A stretch of 64,000 nucleotides of DNA from Vreelandella titanicae BH1. GTDB taxonomy: Bacteria > Pseudomonadota > Gammaproteobacteria > Pseudomonadales > Halomonadaceae. Both the position numbers and the translations under genes were made by a program. This document shows positions 34,445 to 44,412 of this stretch, one piece after another. How positions within the stretch are numbered: position 1 is the first letter of the stretch; every line of letters begins with the position of its first letter. The notes beneath the pieces are model-generated. The model was not told the origin of the DNA. It saw only the letters and a program-made list of their open reading frames with translations, and did not search any database. Location: NCBI RefSeq assembly GCF_000336575.1, contig NZ_AOPO01000005.1, forward strand, positions 248,001 through 312,000, read 5' to 3'.

Positions 34445-35731
34445 ATGGGAATGCAACGTATGAAGAAGATGATTCACTCACGCCGAGCGAGTCTGGTGAC
34501 GCTAGTAGCTGCGCTGGCACTTTCAGCCTGCGGTCAAGAACAAGCCGAGGCGCCTCAACAGGGTGCCCAGCAAGAAGCTCCACCTCATAAGGTCGAAGTG
34601 GCCGAAATGGTGCGTCAAGATATACCGTTGGATAAGTCGTACCCCTCACTGCTACGCAGTGATGATGAAGTCACTTTGGTGGCCCGAGTCAATGGGTTTC
34701 TGGAGGAACGCCACTTTGAACCCGGCCAGTTGGTGGAGGAGGGGGATCGTCTTTACACCATCGAGCCCGATCTTTACCAGGCCACGGTCAATCAGCGTGA
34801 AGCCGATTTACAGAGCGCTCGTGCCGAGCTTGCCCGCGCCCAGCGTGATGCCCAGCGTTTCGAGCAGTTATTAAGCCAAAACTCAGTGAGTCGCCAGCAG
34901 TATGATCAGGCGTTGGCCGACCAACGAGTAGCTCAGGCGAGCGTCGCCCAAGCAGAAGCCGCTTTGACCAGTGCCAACCTGGATTTAGGCTATTCCCAGG
35001 TGACGGCTCCTGTCTCAGGCATGATCGGTTTGAGCCAAGTTAACGTGGGCAATTTGGTGACTTCGGGTACGGGGCTGGCTACGATCACCCCGCTGGATCC
35101 GCTGGAAGTTCGTTTCCAACTGCCTCAGCGGGATGCCTTTGAGCTGCGTCGTCAGTTGAGTGACGGCGGTGATACGTCGGATATTCGTGCGCGGTTGAGC
35201 ATTCCTGGCGTGAGTGGCGGCAGCGATTCCGAATTAGAAGGGCATTTGGACTTCCTGGGCTCACGAGTCGATAGCGGCACCAGTACCGTGCAGGCATCCG
35301 CAACCTTCGAAAACCCTGAGGCGACCGTACTGCCCGGCCAATTTGTACGTGTACGCATCGAGGGCCTGAAGCGTTTTGATGTGATGGCAGTCCCGGAAAT
35401 TGCCGTTACCCAAGGGCTAATGGGCCCGCAAGTGTTTGTCCTGGATGACGAGGACAAAGCCCGCGAAAGGACTGTTTCATTGGGCGAAGTGGCTGGCCCA
35501 TGGCAGTTGATTCGTGAGGGGCTTGAGCCAGGAGATCGTGTAGTGGTCGGCGACCCCGCTGGTTTAGAGCCGGGTATGGTGATTGACCCTCAGCCGTTTG
35601 CTGGTAACGCTGAGGACATCGTTGAAGATGTGGAGCAAGAAGAGGTCCAACAGCAGTCTGAAGCGGCAGAGACAATGGAAGAGGGGGCAGGTGATGACCA
35701 GCCCGCTGAAGGAGAAGAGGGTGCGCAATAA
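34445..35731 (+). CDS. RND efflux periplasmic adaptor (membrane fusion lipoprotein)
   Basis: MexA/AcrA-like adaptor, 428 residues. Signal with lipobox LALSAC, so it should be lipid-anchored. Lipoyl halves (VARVNGFLEERHFEPGQLV and SQVTAPVSGMIGLSQV) flank an alpha-hairpin of about 70 residues. A very acidic, Gln/Glu-rich C-terminal tail (about residues 385-428) is added. The start is uncertain: ATGs at 34445, 34451 and 34460 are in frame. One-base overlap (TAATG) with the next gene. Confidence 0.88.
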   Translation: MGMQRMKKMIHSRRASLVTLVAALALSACGQEQAEAPQQGAQQEAPPHKVEVAEMVRQDIPLDKSYPSLLRSDDEVTLVARVNGFLEERHFEPGQLVEEGDRLYTIEPDLYQATVNQREADLQSARAELARAQRDAQRFEQLLSQNSVSRQQYDQALADQRVAQASVAQAEAALTSANLDLGYSQVTAPVSGMIGLSQVNVGNLVTSGTGLATITPLDPLEVRFQLPQRDAFELRRQLSDGGDTSDIRARLSIPGVSGGSDSELEGHLDFLGSRVDSGTSTVQASATFENPEATVLPGQFVRVRIEGLKRFDVMAVPEIAVTQGLMGPQVFVLDDEDKARERTVSLGEVAGPWQLIREGLEPGDRVVVGDPAGLEPGMVIDPQPFAGNAEDIVEDVEQEEVQQQSEAAETMEEGAGDDQPAEGEEGAQ

Positions 35732-38700
35732 TGAACTTCTCTAACTTCTTCATCAGCCGCCCGATATTTGCCACGGTATTGGCGATTATCGTGACGTTGG
35801 TGGGCGTGATGTCCATGCGTATTCTACCGATTGAGCAGTACCCCAGCGTGGTGCCGCCGACGGTATCGGTGCAAGCGCAGTTCCCTGGGGCGGACGCTGA
35901 AACCGTTGCGCAAACGGTGGCGGCTCCCATCGCCGAAGCCATTAACGGCGTTGAGAACATGCTTTATATGACCTCCAACAGCGCCGATAACGGCCTCATG
36001 AGCTTAAGCGTGGCGTTTGACATCGGCACCGACGGCGACATTAACACCATCAACGTCAACAACCGGGTTCAGGGAGCGCTTTCGCAGTTACCTGAGGCCG
36101 TGCAGTCACAAGGTGTCACCGTTGAGCTGCGCTCTGACTCGATTTTGATGTTTATCGCGTTGACCTCGCCTGATGGCGACTACGACAACATCTATATGCA
36201 GAACTACGCGACCCTTAACGTGCTTGATGAACTGCGCCAGGTGCCGGGTGTGGGTAATGCCGAGGTGTTGGGCGGCGGCGAGTTTGCCATGCGTATCTGG
36301 ATGGATCCGGATAAGTTGGCCCAGTACGACCTGACGCCCAGTGAAGTGGCCAGCGCGATTAGGGCACAAAATACTGAAGTGCCTGCGGGCAATTTGGCAT
36401 CGACGCCGCAAAGTGAGCCGCGTGCGTACACCTATACGATTACCGCTGGCGGCCGCCTTAATAATGTCGACGACTTCCGTAATATTTACCTACGCACCAA
36501 TAACGACGGCTCTTCGCTACACTTGGAAGACGTCGCGCGTATTGAACTTGGGGCATCTTTTTACGGGGTTGATGCGCGTTTGAACGGCTCAACCATGACG
36601 CCGATTATTATTAACCAGCAGCCCGGTGCTAACGCGCTGGAAACTGCGCAGGGTGTGCGGGATACCATGGAGGAACTAGCCGGTCGCTTCCCGCCCGGGC
36701 TTGAGTATGTTGCCCCTTATGATACCACCCTGTTTATTGATGCCTCCGTGGAAACGGTGCTCCACACCTTTATTGAAGCCTTTCTGATCGTTATCGTCAT
36801 TCTGTTTATTTTCCTGCAGAACTGGCGTTTCACCGTGATTGCCATGTCGGTGGTGCCGGTTGCGGTCGTAGGTACCTTCGCAGGCTTCTACATGTTTGGT
36901 TTTTCAATCAACTTGCTGACGCTATTTGCCTTGGTGCTATCGATAGGGATAGTGGTCGACGATGCCATTCTTGTAGTGGAAAACGTCGAGCGCGTGCTGA
37001 GTGAAGAGGACGATATCAGTGTACGCGACGCGACTATTCGGGCGATGAAAGAAGTCGGCGGGCCGGTGATTGCGACCTCGTTGATCATGGCAGCCGTGTT
37101 TGTACCCGTGGCTTTCCTGGGCGGCTTTACCGGGCAGATTTACCAGCAGTTTGCAATTACCGTGGCGATCTCGGTGGCCATTTCGGCGTTAATGGCGCTG
37201 ACCTTTACCCCTGCTCTGTCAGCGATTTTTATCAAGCACAAAATCGCCGGTGCCGGGCAGTCCAAATTCAAACGCGCCCTAAATACACCGCTACGCCTGT
37301 TTGACCGACTGTTTGCGGGGATCACCGCTGCCTATATGTGGGTCGTAAAAGGCTTGGTACGGTTTTGGGTGTTAGCATTAGCGCTCACGGTAGCGACAGG
37401 GGTTGGTTCCTACTGGCTCTACGCCAATACGCCTTCAACGCTGGTGCCGGAAACCGACCAGGGGGTTGTGCTGGTCAGCGTGTCGCTTCCTGACGCCGCG
37501 TCGCTGGATCGCACCCAGCGCTATATGTCAAAACTCAGTGCAGCGATTGAAGATATTCCCGGTGTGGAATACTCCTCCGCGGTGGCGGGCTATGACATTT
37601 TGTCGAGTTCCGTGAATACCGCTCGGGGGGTAATGTTTATCAATCTAAGCCCTTGGTCTGAGCGTGATTTGACTGCCACAGAACTTGTAGGGCGCATTAT
37701 GGGGTTGGGCGCAAGTATTGATGGTGGTTCCGCGATGGCCTTTAACTTGCCACCTATCATGGGGCTTTCGACCACTGGTGGTTTTACCGGCTACTTGCAG
37801 TCCTTTGATGGTGCATCGGCACGTGAGCTGTATGAAGCATCGCTGCAAATCATGCAGAAAGCTAACCAGCATCCTGCCTTGAACCGGGTATTTACAACGT
37901 TCAACGTTAATGTCCCGTCTTATCGTGCCAACATTGATCAGCAAAAAGCATTAAGTTACGGCGTGGCGCTGGAGAACATTAACTCGGCTCTGGGTAATAC
38001 CTTTGGTAACGGCTTTGTGAACTACTTCAGCTATCAAAACCGTAATTTTCAGGTCTATCTACAAAACGAAGATGAATTCCGGAAGACGCCGGAAGACGTC
38101 AGCAGCGTTTACGTGCGTGGCGGAAATGGCGAACGTATTCCGCTCTCTGAATTTGTCGAGCTTGAGCGCCAAACCGGTCCGTCGGTAGTGTCCCGTTTCG
38201 GCGTTTATGCCGGTGCAATGTTCCAGGGTGAGCCAGCTGCTGGTTATAGCTCAGCTCAGGCGATCGAAGCAATGAACGAAGTCGTGGAGGAAGCGCTGGG
38301 CAGCAACTGGGGCATGGGCTGGACGGGTACCGCATACCAAGAGTCCAATATGGGCAGCGCCGCGACGCTAGCGATTGTCTTCGGCCTATTGATGGTCTTC
38401 CTGATCCTGGCGGCTCAGTATGAGAGTTGGTCTTTACCGCTAGCGGTATTGACTGCAACGCCTTTTGCTTTCCTGGGGGGTATTGGGGGTATCGCGTTGC
38501 GCGGGCTGGACACCAGTGTGTATGTGCAGATCGGCATGTTGGTGGTGGTCGGGCTTGCGGCGAAGAATGCCATCCTGATTGTCGAATTCGCCGAACTGCA
38601 GCGTAAGGAGCAGGGAAAATCAATCCGTGAAGCGGCGATTACAGCAGCAGAGCTGCGCTTTCGTCCCATCGTGATGACCTCCCTGGCATTTATCTTTGGT

Positions 38701-38919
38701 ACCTTACCGCTCGCATTGGCGACCGGTGCCAGCGACGTGAGCAGTCATCACATTGGTACCACGGTCGCTATGGGTATGTTCTCAGTTGCCACCTTGGGCA
38801 GCCTGTTTATTCCCAGCTTCTACGCCATGATTGCAACCGTTTCTGATTGGCTAGGTCGCAAGATGAAAGGGAATAGGCATGATAGCTCACAGTCGGCACT
38901 TGAGCATGACAAAGCCTAG
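35731..38919 (+). CDS. RND multidrug efflux permease (HAE1, AcrB/MexB type)
   Basis: Inner-membrane proton-driven pump, 1062 residues with twelve transmembrane helices. N-terminus FFISRPIFATVLAIIVTLVG, the proton-relay pair Asp-Asp in GIVVDDAILVVENVERV, and GLAAKNAILIVEFA in the second half. Expected to export drugs, bile-like compounds or solvents with its two partners. A terminator with a TTCG loop follows at 38950. Confidence 0.94.
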   Translation: MNFSNFFISRPIFATVLAIIVTLVGVMSMRILPIEQYPSVVPPTVSVQAQFPGADAETVAQTVAAPIAEAINGVENMLYMTSNSADNGLMSLSVAFDIGTDGDINTINVNNRVQGALSQLPEAVQSQGVTVELRSDSILMFIALTSPDGDYDNIYMQNYATLNVLDELRQVPGVGNAEVLGGGEFAMRIWMDPDKLAQYDLTPSEVASAIRAQNTEVPAGNLASTPQSEPRAYTYTITAGGRLNNVDDFRNIYLRTNNDGSSLHLEDVARIELGASFYGVDARLNGSTMTPIIINQQPGANALETAQGVRDTMEELAGRFPPGLEYVAPYDTTLFIDASVETVLHTFIEAFLIVIVILFIFLQNWRFTVIAMSVVPVAVVGTFAGFYMFGFSINLLTLFALVLSIGIVVDDAILVVENVERVLSEEDDISVRDATIRAMKEVGGPVIATSLIMAAVFVPVAFLGGFTGQIYQQFAITVAISVAISALMALTFTPALSAIFIKHKIAGAGQSKFKRALNTPLRLFDRLFAGITAAYMWVVKGLVRFWVLALALTVATGVGSYWLYANTPSTLVPETDQGVVLVSVSLPDAASLDRTQRYMSKLSAAIEDIPGVEYSSAVAGYDILSSSVNTARGVMFINLSPWSERDLTATELVGRIMGLGASIDGGSAMAFNLPPIMGLSTTGGFTGYLQSFDGASARELYEASLQIMQKANQHPALNRVFTTFNVNVPSYRANIDQQKALSYGVALENINSALGNTFGNGFVNYFSYQNRNFQVYLQNEDEFRKTPEDVSSVYVRGGNGERIPLSEFVELERQTGPSVVSRFGVYAGAMFQGEPAAGYSSAQAIEAMNEVVEEALGSNWGMGWTGTAYQESNMGSAATLAIVFGLLMVFLILAAQYESWSLPLAVLTATPFAFLGGIGGIALRGLDTSVYVQIGMLVVVGLAAKNAILIVEFAELQRKEQGKSIREAAITAAELRFRPIVMTSLAFIFGTLPLALATGASDVSSHHIGTTVAMGMFSVATLGSLFIPSFYAMIATVSDWLGRKMKGNRHDSSQSALEHDKA

Positions 38920-38949
38920 TCCTTAGCGATTAACCACCATCAAGAACAG

Positions 38950-38982
38950 GCGGGTGCTATCTTCGGATGGCACCCGCTTTTT
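38950..38982 (+). terminator. Terminator of the RND operon
   Basis: 12-bp stem with one G-T pair (38950-38961 and 38966-38977), stable TTCG tetraloop, and five T. Confidence 0.9.
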
Positions 38983-39105
38983 ATTGCGGTCACGATAATC
39001 AAGCTAGCTGACTAAGATCAAGGTAGAGGTGGCGCCCAAAAGCTAATCTGGACTAAGCTGGAAGTAACAATACATCACCGGCTAAGTACCGGGGGAGGCG
39101 CCATC

Positions 39106-39792
39106 ATGAACGATCTACTGCACGCTGCTACGCAGTTTCCGACCATCGTCTTTACGTTGCTACTCGGGTTGTTGGCTCTTTACTGGCTGTTAGTGATTAT
39201 CCGTTTAGCCCCTCTGGAGCTGTTTGAACGCGATAGCCTCAAAGAAGACCATCTCGCCAGCACGCTGGTTTCTCTAGGCTTCGCTGGGGTTCCCGCGACG
39301 CTGGCCTTGACGGTGATTCTGACCATTGCAGCAGTGCTTACATTGGTGATCGAACTACTGGTATTGCGGTGGCTACCGCTTGGCTTGATACGTATACCGG
39401 TAGGGGTGCTGGTGCTATGGGCTACGCTGGTGGTTGCTTCGCCTTTGGCGGCTATGCTCTGCCAGGCCTTGCACCGTGGGCTGCACCGTTATCGCCCCTT
39501 CACGCGCCGCTGTTTACTGGGGCAAACGGTGGTGGTGACTGAGCGCGAAGGTACTGGTGGGCAGGCGTTCGCAGTCATTGATAATGAGCCCAATAGCAGG
39601 GTCAAACTGCTGAGCAAGCACGATGCCCTACCTGTACAGGGGGAGCGCCGAGTGCTGGTGAAGTACTTACCTGAAGAGGGCGCCTATCGCAGCGTCTCTG
39701 AGAAGGCGTATCTCGAAACGCGAGTTCGTTTGAATAGACTGCGGCTAAACCAGAAAAATCGCCACTCAACCCATTACTCCACCTCCCACTAA
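39106..39792 (+). CDS. Membrane protein with C-terminal OB-like domain (YqiJ-like)
   Basis: 228 residues. Three hydrophobic stretches (about 12-36, 62-85, 95-120), then a basic connector (HRGLHRYRPFTRRCLLGQ) and a cytosolic beta-rich domain containing VVVTEREGTGGQAFAVI and VLVKYLPEEGAYRSV. This layout matches YqiJ/DUF1449 or NfeD-type partners of flotillin-like proteins. No flotillin (YqiK) gene lies beside it. GGAGG ribosome site. Family assignment is tentative. Confidence 0.6.
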   Translation: MNDLLHAATQFPTIVFTLLLGLLALYWLLVIIRLAPLELFERDSLKEDHLASTLVSLGFAGVPATLALTVILTIAAVLTLVIELLVLRWLPLGLIRIPVGVLVLWATLVVASPLAAMLCQALHRGLHRYRPFTRRCLLGQTVVVTEREGTGGQAFAVIDNEPNSRVKLLSKHDALPVQGERRVLVKYLPEEGAYRSVSEKAYLETRVRLNRLRLNQKNRHSTHYSTSH

Positions 39793-39818
39793 TACGACGT
39801 TCTATCTGAAGGGCGTCA

Positions 39819-39852
39819 CCGGGAAGCCTAAATGCTAGGCATCCCGGTTATT
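39819..39852. terminator. Terminator between YqiJ-like and alpha/beta hydrolase genes
   Basis: 12-bp stem with one mismatch (39819-39830 and 39836-39847), five-base loop, then TTATTT on the plus strand. It lies between convergent genes and ends adjacent to the hydrolase stop. Confidence 0.6.
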
Positions 39853-40777
39853 TCCAACGCCGCCACTGCTGTGTCAGCCACTGCACTGCACGCTGCCAGA
39901 CAGTGGCGTTTTGCGTCTTATCAACGGAGGTAGGACGAGGTGCGGGGCGGTTTAAAAAGTCGTGAATGGGGTCTACCTGTGCTGGTTTATCCAGCATGGG
40001 CGCATGACCACAGTCAGGCACTGTAAGCGTCACAAGCTTAGGCTGTGCTGCGGTCATCCGCGGTAGTGTTTCCGGGTCTAAAAGTGTGGACTCCTCACCG
40101 CGTATCACCATCGTCGGGCAGCGAATGTTCGCCCAGTCTGCCCACATGTCGCGCGGCGTATCGTGTACAAACTGCTCGCCGATGCGCGGATCAAAGTGAT
40201 ACGTCCAACTACCATCCGGTAACCGACGGGCACTGTTGAGCGCTAGTTCGCGCCATGCGGATTCACCGGTAATACCGAAACTAGCGTAGTGCTGATTGAG
40301 CTCTTGTTGGAGTTCGCTGAAGTTAGAGAAGCGGTGGGTAACGCCGAAATAGCTGGAGAGACCAATAAGACCCTGCGTGTTCAGCTCGGGGCCCACATCG
40401 TTAAGAATCAGCCGGGAAATACGCCCACTGTGTTGTGGGTCAGCGGCGATCAACATACCTAGCAGGCCACCCATCGAGGTGCCCAGCCAATCGATGTAAT
40501 CGAGTTCAAAGTGGTCAAGCAGTGCGATTGCTACTGTCACGTAATGGCTATAAAGGTAGTCGTGAGCAGGGAAAAGCGACCAGCTTGATAAGCCGCGGCC
40601 CGGGGTGTCTGGGGCGATAATCCGCCATTCACTGCCGAGTTCCCGCGCCAGCGCGCTAAAGTCGCCACCGTGACGAGCAAAGCCATGCCAGGCGATCAAA
40701 GTGCGGGGGGCAGTAGGGTTCCAAATGCGTACGGCGACTTCTAATTCGCGTATGCGAACAAACTCCAAGGCATCCAT
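39848..40777 (-). CDS. Alpha/beta hydrolase
   Basis: 309-residue alpha/beta-hydrolase with nucleophile elbow GTSMGG (WLGTSMGGLLGML), oxyanion HGFARHGGDF, and catalytic His in VPDCGHAPML. A late Asp-Ser-rich loop (RGEESTLLDPETL) should hold the acid. Related proteins include esterases and haloalkane-type hydrolases; substrate unknown. The last 25 residues are basic and Trp-rich. Confidence 0.85.
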   Translation of the reverse strand: MDALEFVRIRELEVAVRIWNPTAPRTLIAWHGFARHGGDFSALARELGSEWRIIAPDTPGRGLSSWSLFPAHDYLYSHYVTVAIALLDHFELDYIDWLGTSMGGLLGMLIAADPQHSGRISRLILNDVGPELNTQGLIGLSSYFGVTHRFSNFSELQQELNQHYASFGITGESAWRELALNSARRLPDGSWTYHFDPRIGEQFVHDTPRDMWADWANIRCPTMVIRGEESTLLDPETLPRMTAAQPKLVTLTVPDCGHAPMLDKPAQVDPIHDFLNRPAPRPTSVDKTQNATVWQRAVQWLTQQWRRWK

Positions 40778-40853
40778 AGGGTACTCACACGGCTAGAACA
40801 GTGGGGCCAGTATAAGCATACTTGCTGCATTGCAGCGAGAGTGGGTGCAATGT

Positions 40854-41465
40854 TTAACGCTGCATCATGCGAATAGAGGTATCAATCAGCTCGCCACCGC
40901 GTTCCCGAATCGAAAAAGCTCCGGGGTTACGTAGCCAGTCGTGGAACAGGCCTCCCAGCATGGACTGCATCAAGCGCGTTGCAATTTCGGGGCTAAGGTC
41001 TTCGCGCAACAATTGTTGCTGCTCAGCGAGCACAAAGACATTCAGCATCTCTTCAAAACACTCGTTGCCGATCTGCTCCTGCATGTCGAGCGGGTTAATA
41101 TCGCTGAAGAACTCGCAGCGATGCAGCAGGATGGAGAGTATTCGCTGATAAGAAGGTTGCTCAAGGCGCACTAAACCCGCATGGCAGGCCAGTCGTATAG
41201 ACTCCAATGGTGATAATTCGGCGTCGGCTTTGTCGACCTCATCCATCAGCGATTGGAAGGGCATACGCACCTGTTCAACCAGCGCCATGAACAGGTCGCC
41301 TTTGTTTTTAAAGTGCCAATAAACGGCGCCGCGAGTAAGGCCTGCATGGCGAGCAATTTGCTCTAAGGAGGTGCGCGCCACGCCCTTGGCAAAAAATACC
41401 TCTTCAGCAGCTTCAAGCAGTGCTTCTCGTGTAGCAGCCGCTTCTGCTTTGGTCTTTCTTGCCAT
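40854..41465 (-). CDS. TetR-family repressor (AcrR/TtgR-like)
   Basis: 203 residues. N-terminal HTH: TREALLEAAEEVFFAKGVA, TSLEQIARHAGLTRGAVYWHFKNKGDLF, the standard TetR wording for efflux regulators. The rest is the ligand-binding core typical of AcrR/TtgR/MtrR. It is separated from the RND operon by two genes, yet an AcrR/TtgR-like operator sits ahead of that operon. Related short repeats (GTATGGTCATA and GTATGGTTAAA) lie upstream of its own start, at about 41490-41550. Confidence 0.85.
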   Translation of the reverse strand: MARKTKAEAAATREALLEAAEEVFFAKGVARTSLEQIARHAGLTRGAVYWHFKNKGDLFMALVEQVRMPFQSLMDEVDKADAELSPLESIRLACHAGLVRLEQPSYQRILSILLHRCEFFSDINPLDMQEQIGNECFEEMLNVFVLAEQQQLLREDLSPEIATRLMQSMLGGLFHDWLRNPGAFSIRERGGELIDTSIRMMQR

Positions 41466-41671
41466 GGAAATGCAACCTCATTATCGACACAGTATGGTCA
41501 TATTTTAACCTAAGAGGGAGAACATTTACATTCAAAACTGTATGGTTAAATGAGCCATCTCATAACGTGGGTTAACAAATTCGTCATTTCACGACTGAAA
41601 GCGTATAAACAGGCAATGAAACTGGCCCTAATGTCGTGAGCAAAACGAATTAAAAAAACAGGACAGAAAGC

Positions 41672-42703
41672 ATGGCGCGAGCTCCTTTTCAGCTGGGCGA
41701 ACATACCATTATGCCCGGCCAACGCTTACAAGTTGATGTGCCGGTGGCGCGCTTATATACCCATACGCCCCTGCATATTCCTGTCGAAGTCGTTCATGGC
41801 CGTAAGGATGGACCAGTGCTGTTGGTATGTGGTGGCATTCACGGCGATGAAATCAACGGCGTGGAGATTGTCCGCCGGGTACTGCGCGCGAAAGCGATTA
41901 GTAGTATCCGCGGTACCTTGATCGCTGTGCCGGTTGTAAACGTACTTGGTTTCTTGCAGCAAACCCGCTATTTGCCTGATCGGCGTGATCTAAATCGCTG
42001 TTTTCCAGGCAGCGAGTCGGGGTCACTTGGCGGCCGTATTGCAAATCTGTTTCGCGAACAAATCGTCGATCACGCTACCCATATTATTGACCTACATACC
42101 GGTGCAATCCACCGCACTAATCTGCCGCAAATTCGTGCCCAGCTCCGTCCTGGAAGCGAAACCGAGCGTATGGCCGATGCTTTCGGTGCGCCCGTAGTGC
42201 TAAATGCGGAACTGCGTGAAGGTAGCCTGCGCCACTACGCTCAGAACCGCGGGATTCCAGTGCTGACCTATGAAGCCGGCGAGGCGCTGCGTTTTGACGA
42301 GTGGGCGATTGCCCCAGGGGTTCGCGGTGTGCTGCGAGTCATGCGCCGACTAGGCATGCTGACCGGCGAACAACGCCGCCGCACGCCAGCACCCGCGGAG
42401 CTTGCCAAAGGGTCAAGCTGGGCTCGGGCACCTATCGACGGCATTTTGCGCCCCAAGGTGCGCCTAGGCGCCCGCGTTGCGAAAGGCGAGGTGCTGGGCA
42501 AAGTCGCTGACCCTTTTGGCAATGATGAAGGCGAAGTGCGCGCCGCTGCCGACGGTATTGTGATTGGCATGAGTCGCTTGCCGCTGGCCAATGAAGGAGA
42601 GGCGCTATTCCATATTGCCCGTTTTGATGAAATTGATGAGGCAGAAACGGCTATTGAGAGCTTTAACTCAAGCTTGGTGCCGCCACCTGATTCGTTTTAT
42701 TAA
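41672..42703 (+). CDS. Succinylglutamate desuccinylase/aspartoacylase family protein
   Basis: Zinc carboxypeptidase-like deacylase, 343 residues. Zinc ligands in GGIHGDEINGVE (His, Glu) and the later IIDLHTGAIHRTN (His). Catalytic Glu in TYEAGEALRFDE. The C-terminal part folds as a barrel (RPKVRLGARVAKGEVLGKV, biotinyl-like). Such proteins cleave N-acyl amino acids or related amides; it is not the AstE of arginine breakdown by context. No operon partner. Confidence 0.82.
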   Translation: MARAPFQLGEHTIMPGQRLQVDVPVARLYTHTPLHIPVEVVHGRKDGPVLLVCGGIHGDEINGVEIVRRVLRAKAISSIRGTLIAVPVVNVLGFLQQTRYLPDRRDLNRCFPGSESGSLGGRIANLFREQIVDHATHIIDLHTGAIHRTNLPQIRAQLRPGSETERMADAFGAPVVLNAELREGSLRHYAQNRGIPVLTYEAGEALRFDEWAIAPGVRGVLRVMRRLGMLTGEQRRRTPAPAELAKGSSWARAPIDGILRPKVRLGARVAKGEVLGKVADPFGNDEGEVRAAADGIVIGMSRLPLANEGEALFHIARFDEIDEAETAIESFNSSLVPPPDSFY

Positions 42704-42911
42704 TCGTAGTTCATAACTCAACGCTATCGCTTCAATAGTTAAGGATTAGCTACTATAAATGGCAAGTCAGTAGCCATTTGACTATACCTAAGGACGGGCT
42801 TTGTTAGCGGCTACTCAAAATGATAACACCCAAAACAAATAGCTAAGCTTTCATCGGACTCGAACGAGTGGCGATCAAACGCCACGTCTACCGTGACATG
42901 GAGGAAAAGCG

Positions 42912-44366
42912 ATGACGAGCGATAAACCTAATCACACCACGACAGATGCGGGTATACCGGTCACCAGTGACGAACACTCGCTTACCATAGGACCCAACGG
43001 CCCGATTCTGCTCAACGATCACTACTTGATTGAGCAGATGGCAAACTTTAACCGTGAACGTATTCCCGAGCGTCAGCCTCACGCCAAAGGTGGCGGCGGT
43101 TTTGGGCGCTTTGAAGTGACTCATGATGTCAGCAAGTACACCAAGGCAGCCGTGTTCCAGCCGGGCACGACCACTGAAACACTGATGCGCTTCTCAACCG
43201 TGGCCGGCGAACGGGGTAGCCCGGACACATGGCGTGATCCGCGCGGGTTCTCGATCAAGTTCTACACCACAGAAGGCAACTTCGACATGGTGGGGAACAA
43301 TACACCGGTGTTCTTTATTCGCGACCCGATGAAGTTTCAGCACTTTATCCGCTCGCAAAAGCGCCGCGCAGATACCAATCTTCGTGACCATGATATGCAG
43401 TGGGATTTCTGGACGCTGTCGCCTGAATCGGCTCACCAAGTGGCTTGGCTGATGGGGGATCGGGGTATCCCGAAAACCTGGCGTCATATGAACGGCTATT
43501 CCAGCCATACTTATATGTGGATCAACGCAGAGGGTGAGCGGTTTTGGGTCAAGTACCATTTTAAAACCGACCAGGGAATCGATTTCCTCACCCAGGAAGA
43601 AGCGGACAAAATGGCTGGCGCAGACGCTGACTACCATACCCGCGACCTCTATCAAGCCCTTAAAAATGGCGATCACCCCAGCTGGACGCTGAAAGTGCAG
43701 ATCATGCCGTTTGAAGAGGCGAAGACCTACCGTTATAACCCCTTCGATCTGACCAAAGTGTGGCCCCATGCGGACTACCCGATGATTGAAGTGGGTAAAC
43801 TCATCTTGGATCGTAATCCCACGGATTATCACACCGAGATCGAGCAAGCGGCATTTGAGCCCAATAATATGGTACCAGGTACCGGTTTAAGCCCTGATAA
43901 AATGCTGCTGGCGCGTGGGTTCTCCTACGCCGATGCCCACCGCGCGCGGCTTGGCGTGAACTATAAGCAGATCCCGGTGAATTCGCCGAAGTCGCCGGTG
44001 CACAGCTACACTAAAGATGGCGCGATGCGGGTGCAAAATGTCACCGACCCGGTTTATGCACCCAACTCGAAAGGCGGCCCCTCTGCCGATGCTGAGCGCT
44101 ACCCTATGGATAACACCTGGGAAGTGAGTGGTGACTTTGTGCGCACCGCCTACACCCTGCGCCGCGATGACGACGATTGGGGGCAGGCCCATACCCTGGT
44201 GCGTGAAGTGATGGATGACGCCCAGCGTGACCGTTTGGTGTCGAACGTTGTTGGTCATCTATCGGATGGTGTTACGGAGCCGGTGCTTCAGCGTGCGTTT
44301 GAGTATTGGCGCAATATTGACCAGGAAGTCGGCGACCGCATCGCTAAAGGCGTGAAAGGCGGCTAA
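42912..44366 (+). CDS. katA: Monofunctional heme catalase (clade 3)
   Basis: 484-residue small-subunit catalase that breaks down hydrogen peroxide. Distal His57 (RQPHAKGG), Asn at 128-129 (VGNNTPVFF), and proximal heme ligand Tyr338 in [19 protein letters not shown]-binding clade features ([14 protein letters not shown]) are present. No signal peptide. Good GGAGG-type site upstream of the ATG. Confidence 0.95.
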   Translation: MTSDKPNHTTTDAGIPVTSDEHSLTIGPNGPILLNDHYLIEQMANFNRERIPERQPHAKGGGGFGRFEVTHDVSKYTKAAVFQPGTTTETLMRFSTVAGERGSPDTWRDPRGFSIKFYTTEGNFDMVGNNTPVFFIRDPMKFQHFIRSQKRRADTNLRDHDMQWDFWTLSPESAHQVAWLMGDRGIPKTWRHMNGYSSHTYMWINAEGERFWVKYHFKTDQGIDFLTQEEADKMAGADADYHTRDLYQALKNGDHPSWTLKVQIMPFEEAKTYRYNPFDLTKVWPHADYPMIEVGKLILDRNPTDYHTEIEQAAFEPNNMVPGTGLSPDKMLLARGFSYADAHRARLGVNYKQIPVNSPKSPVHSYTKDGAMRVQNVTDPVYAPNSKGGPSADAERYPMDNTWEVSGDFVRTAYTLRRDDDDWGQAHTLVREVMDDAQRDRLVSNVVGHLSDGVTEPVLQRAFEYWRNIDQEVGDRIAKGVKGG

Positions 44367-44412
44367 CGCGTGACTTTTTAAGCACACGGCGCGCCGTCCA
44401 CACCTTCAACGC

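Noticed and set aside
43194..43847. 217-codon minus-strand open frame inside katA
   Set aside because: Antisense of a conserved catalase gene, no domain or ribosome site.
44386..44397. 12-bp palindrome ACGGCGCGCCGT after katA
   Set aside because: Short GC palindrome between convergent genes without T-run or partner motif; nothing supports a function.
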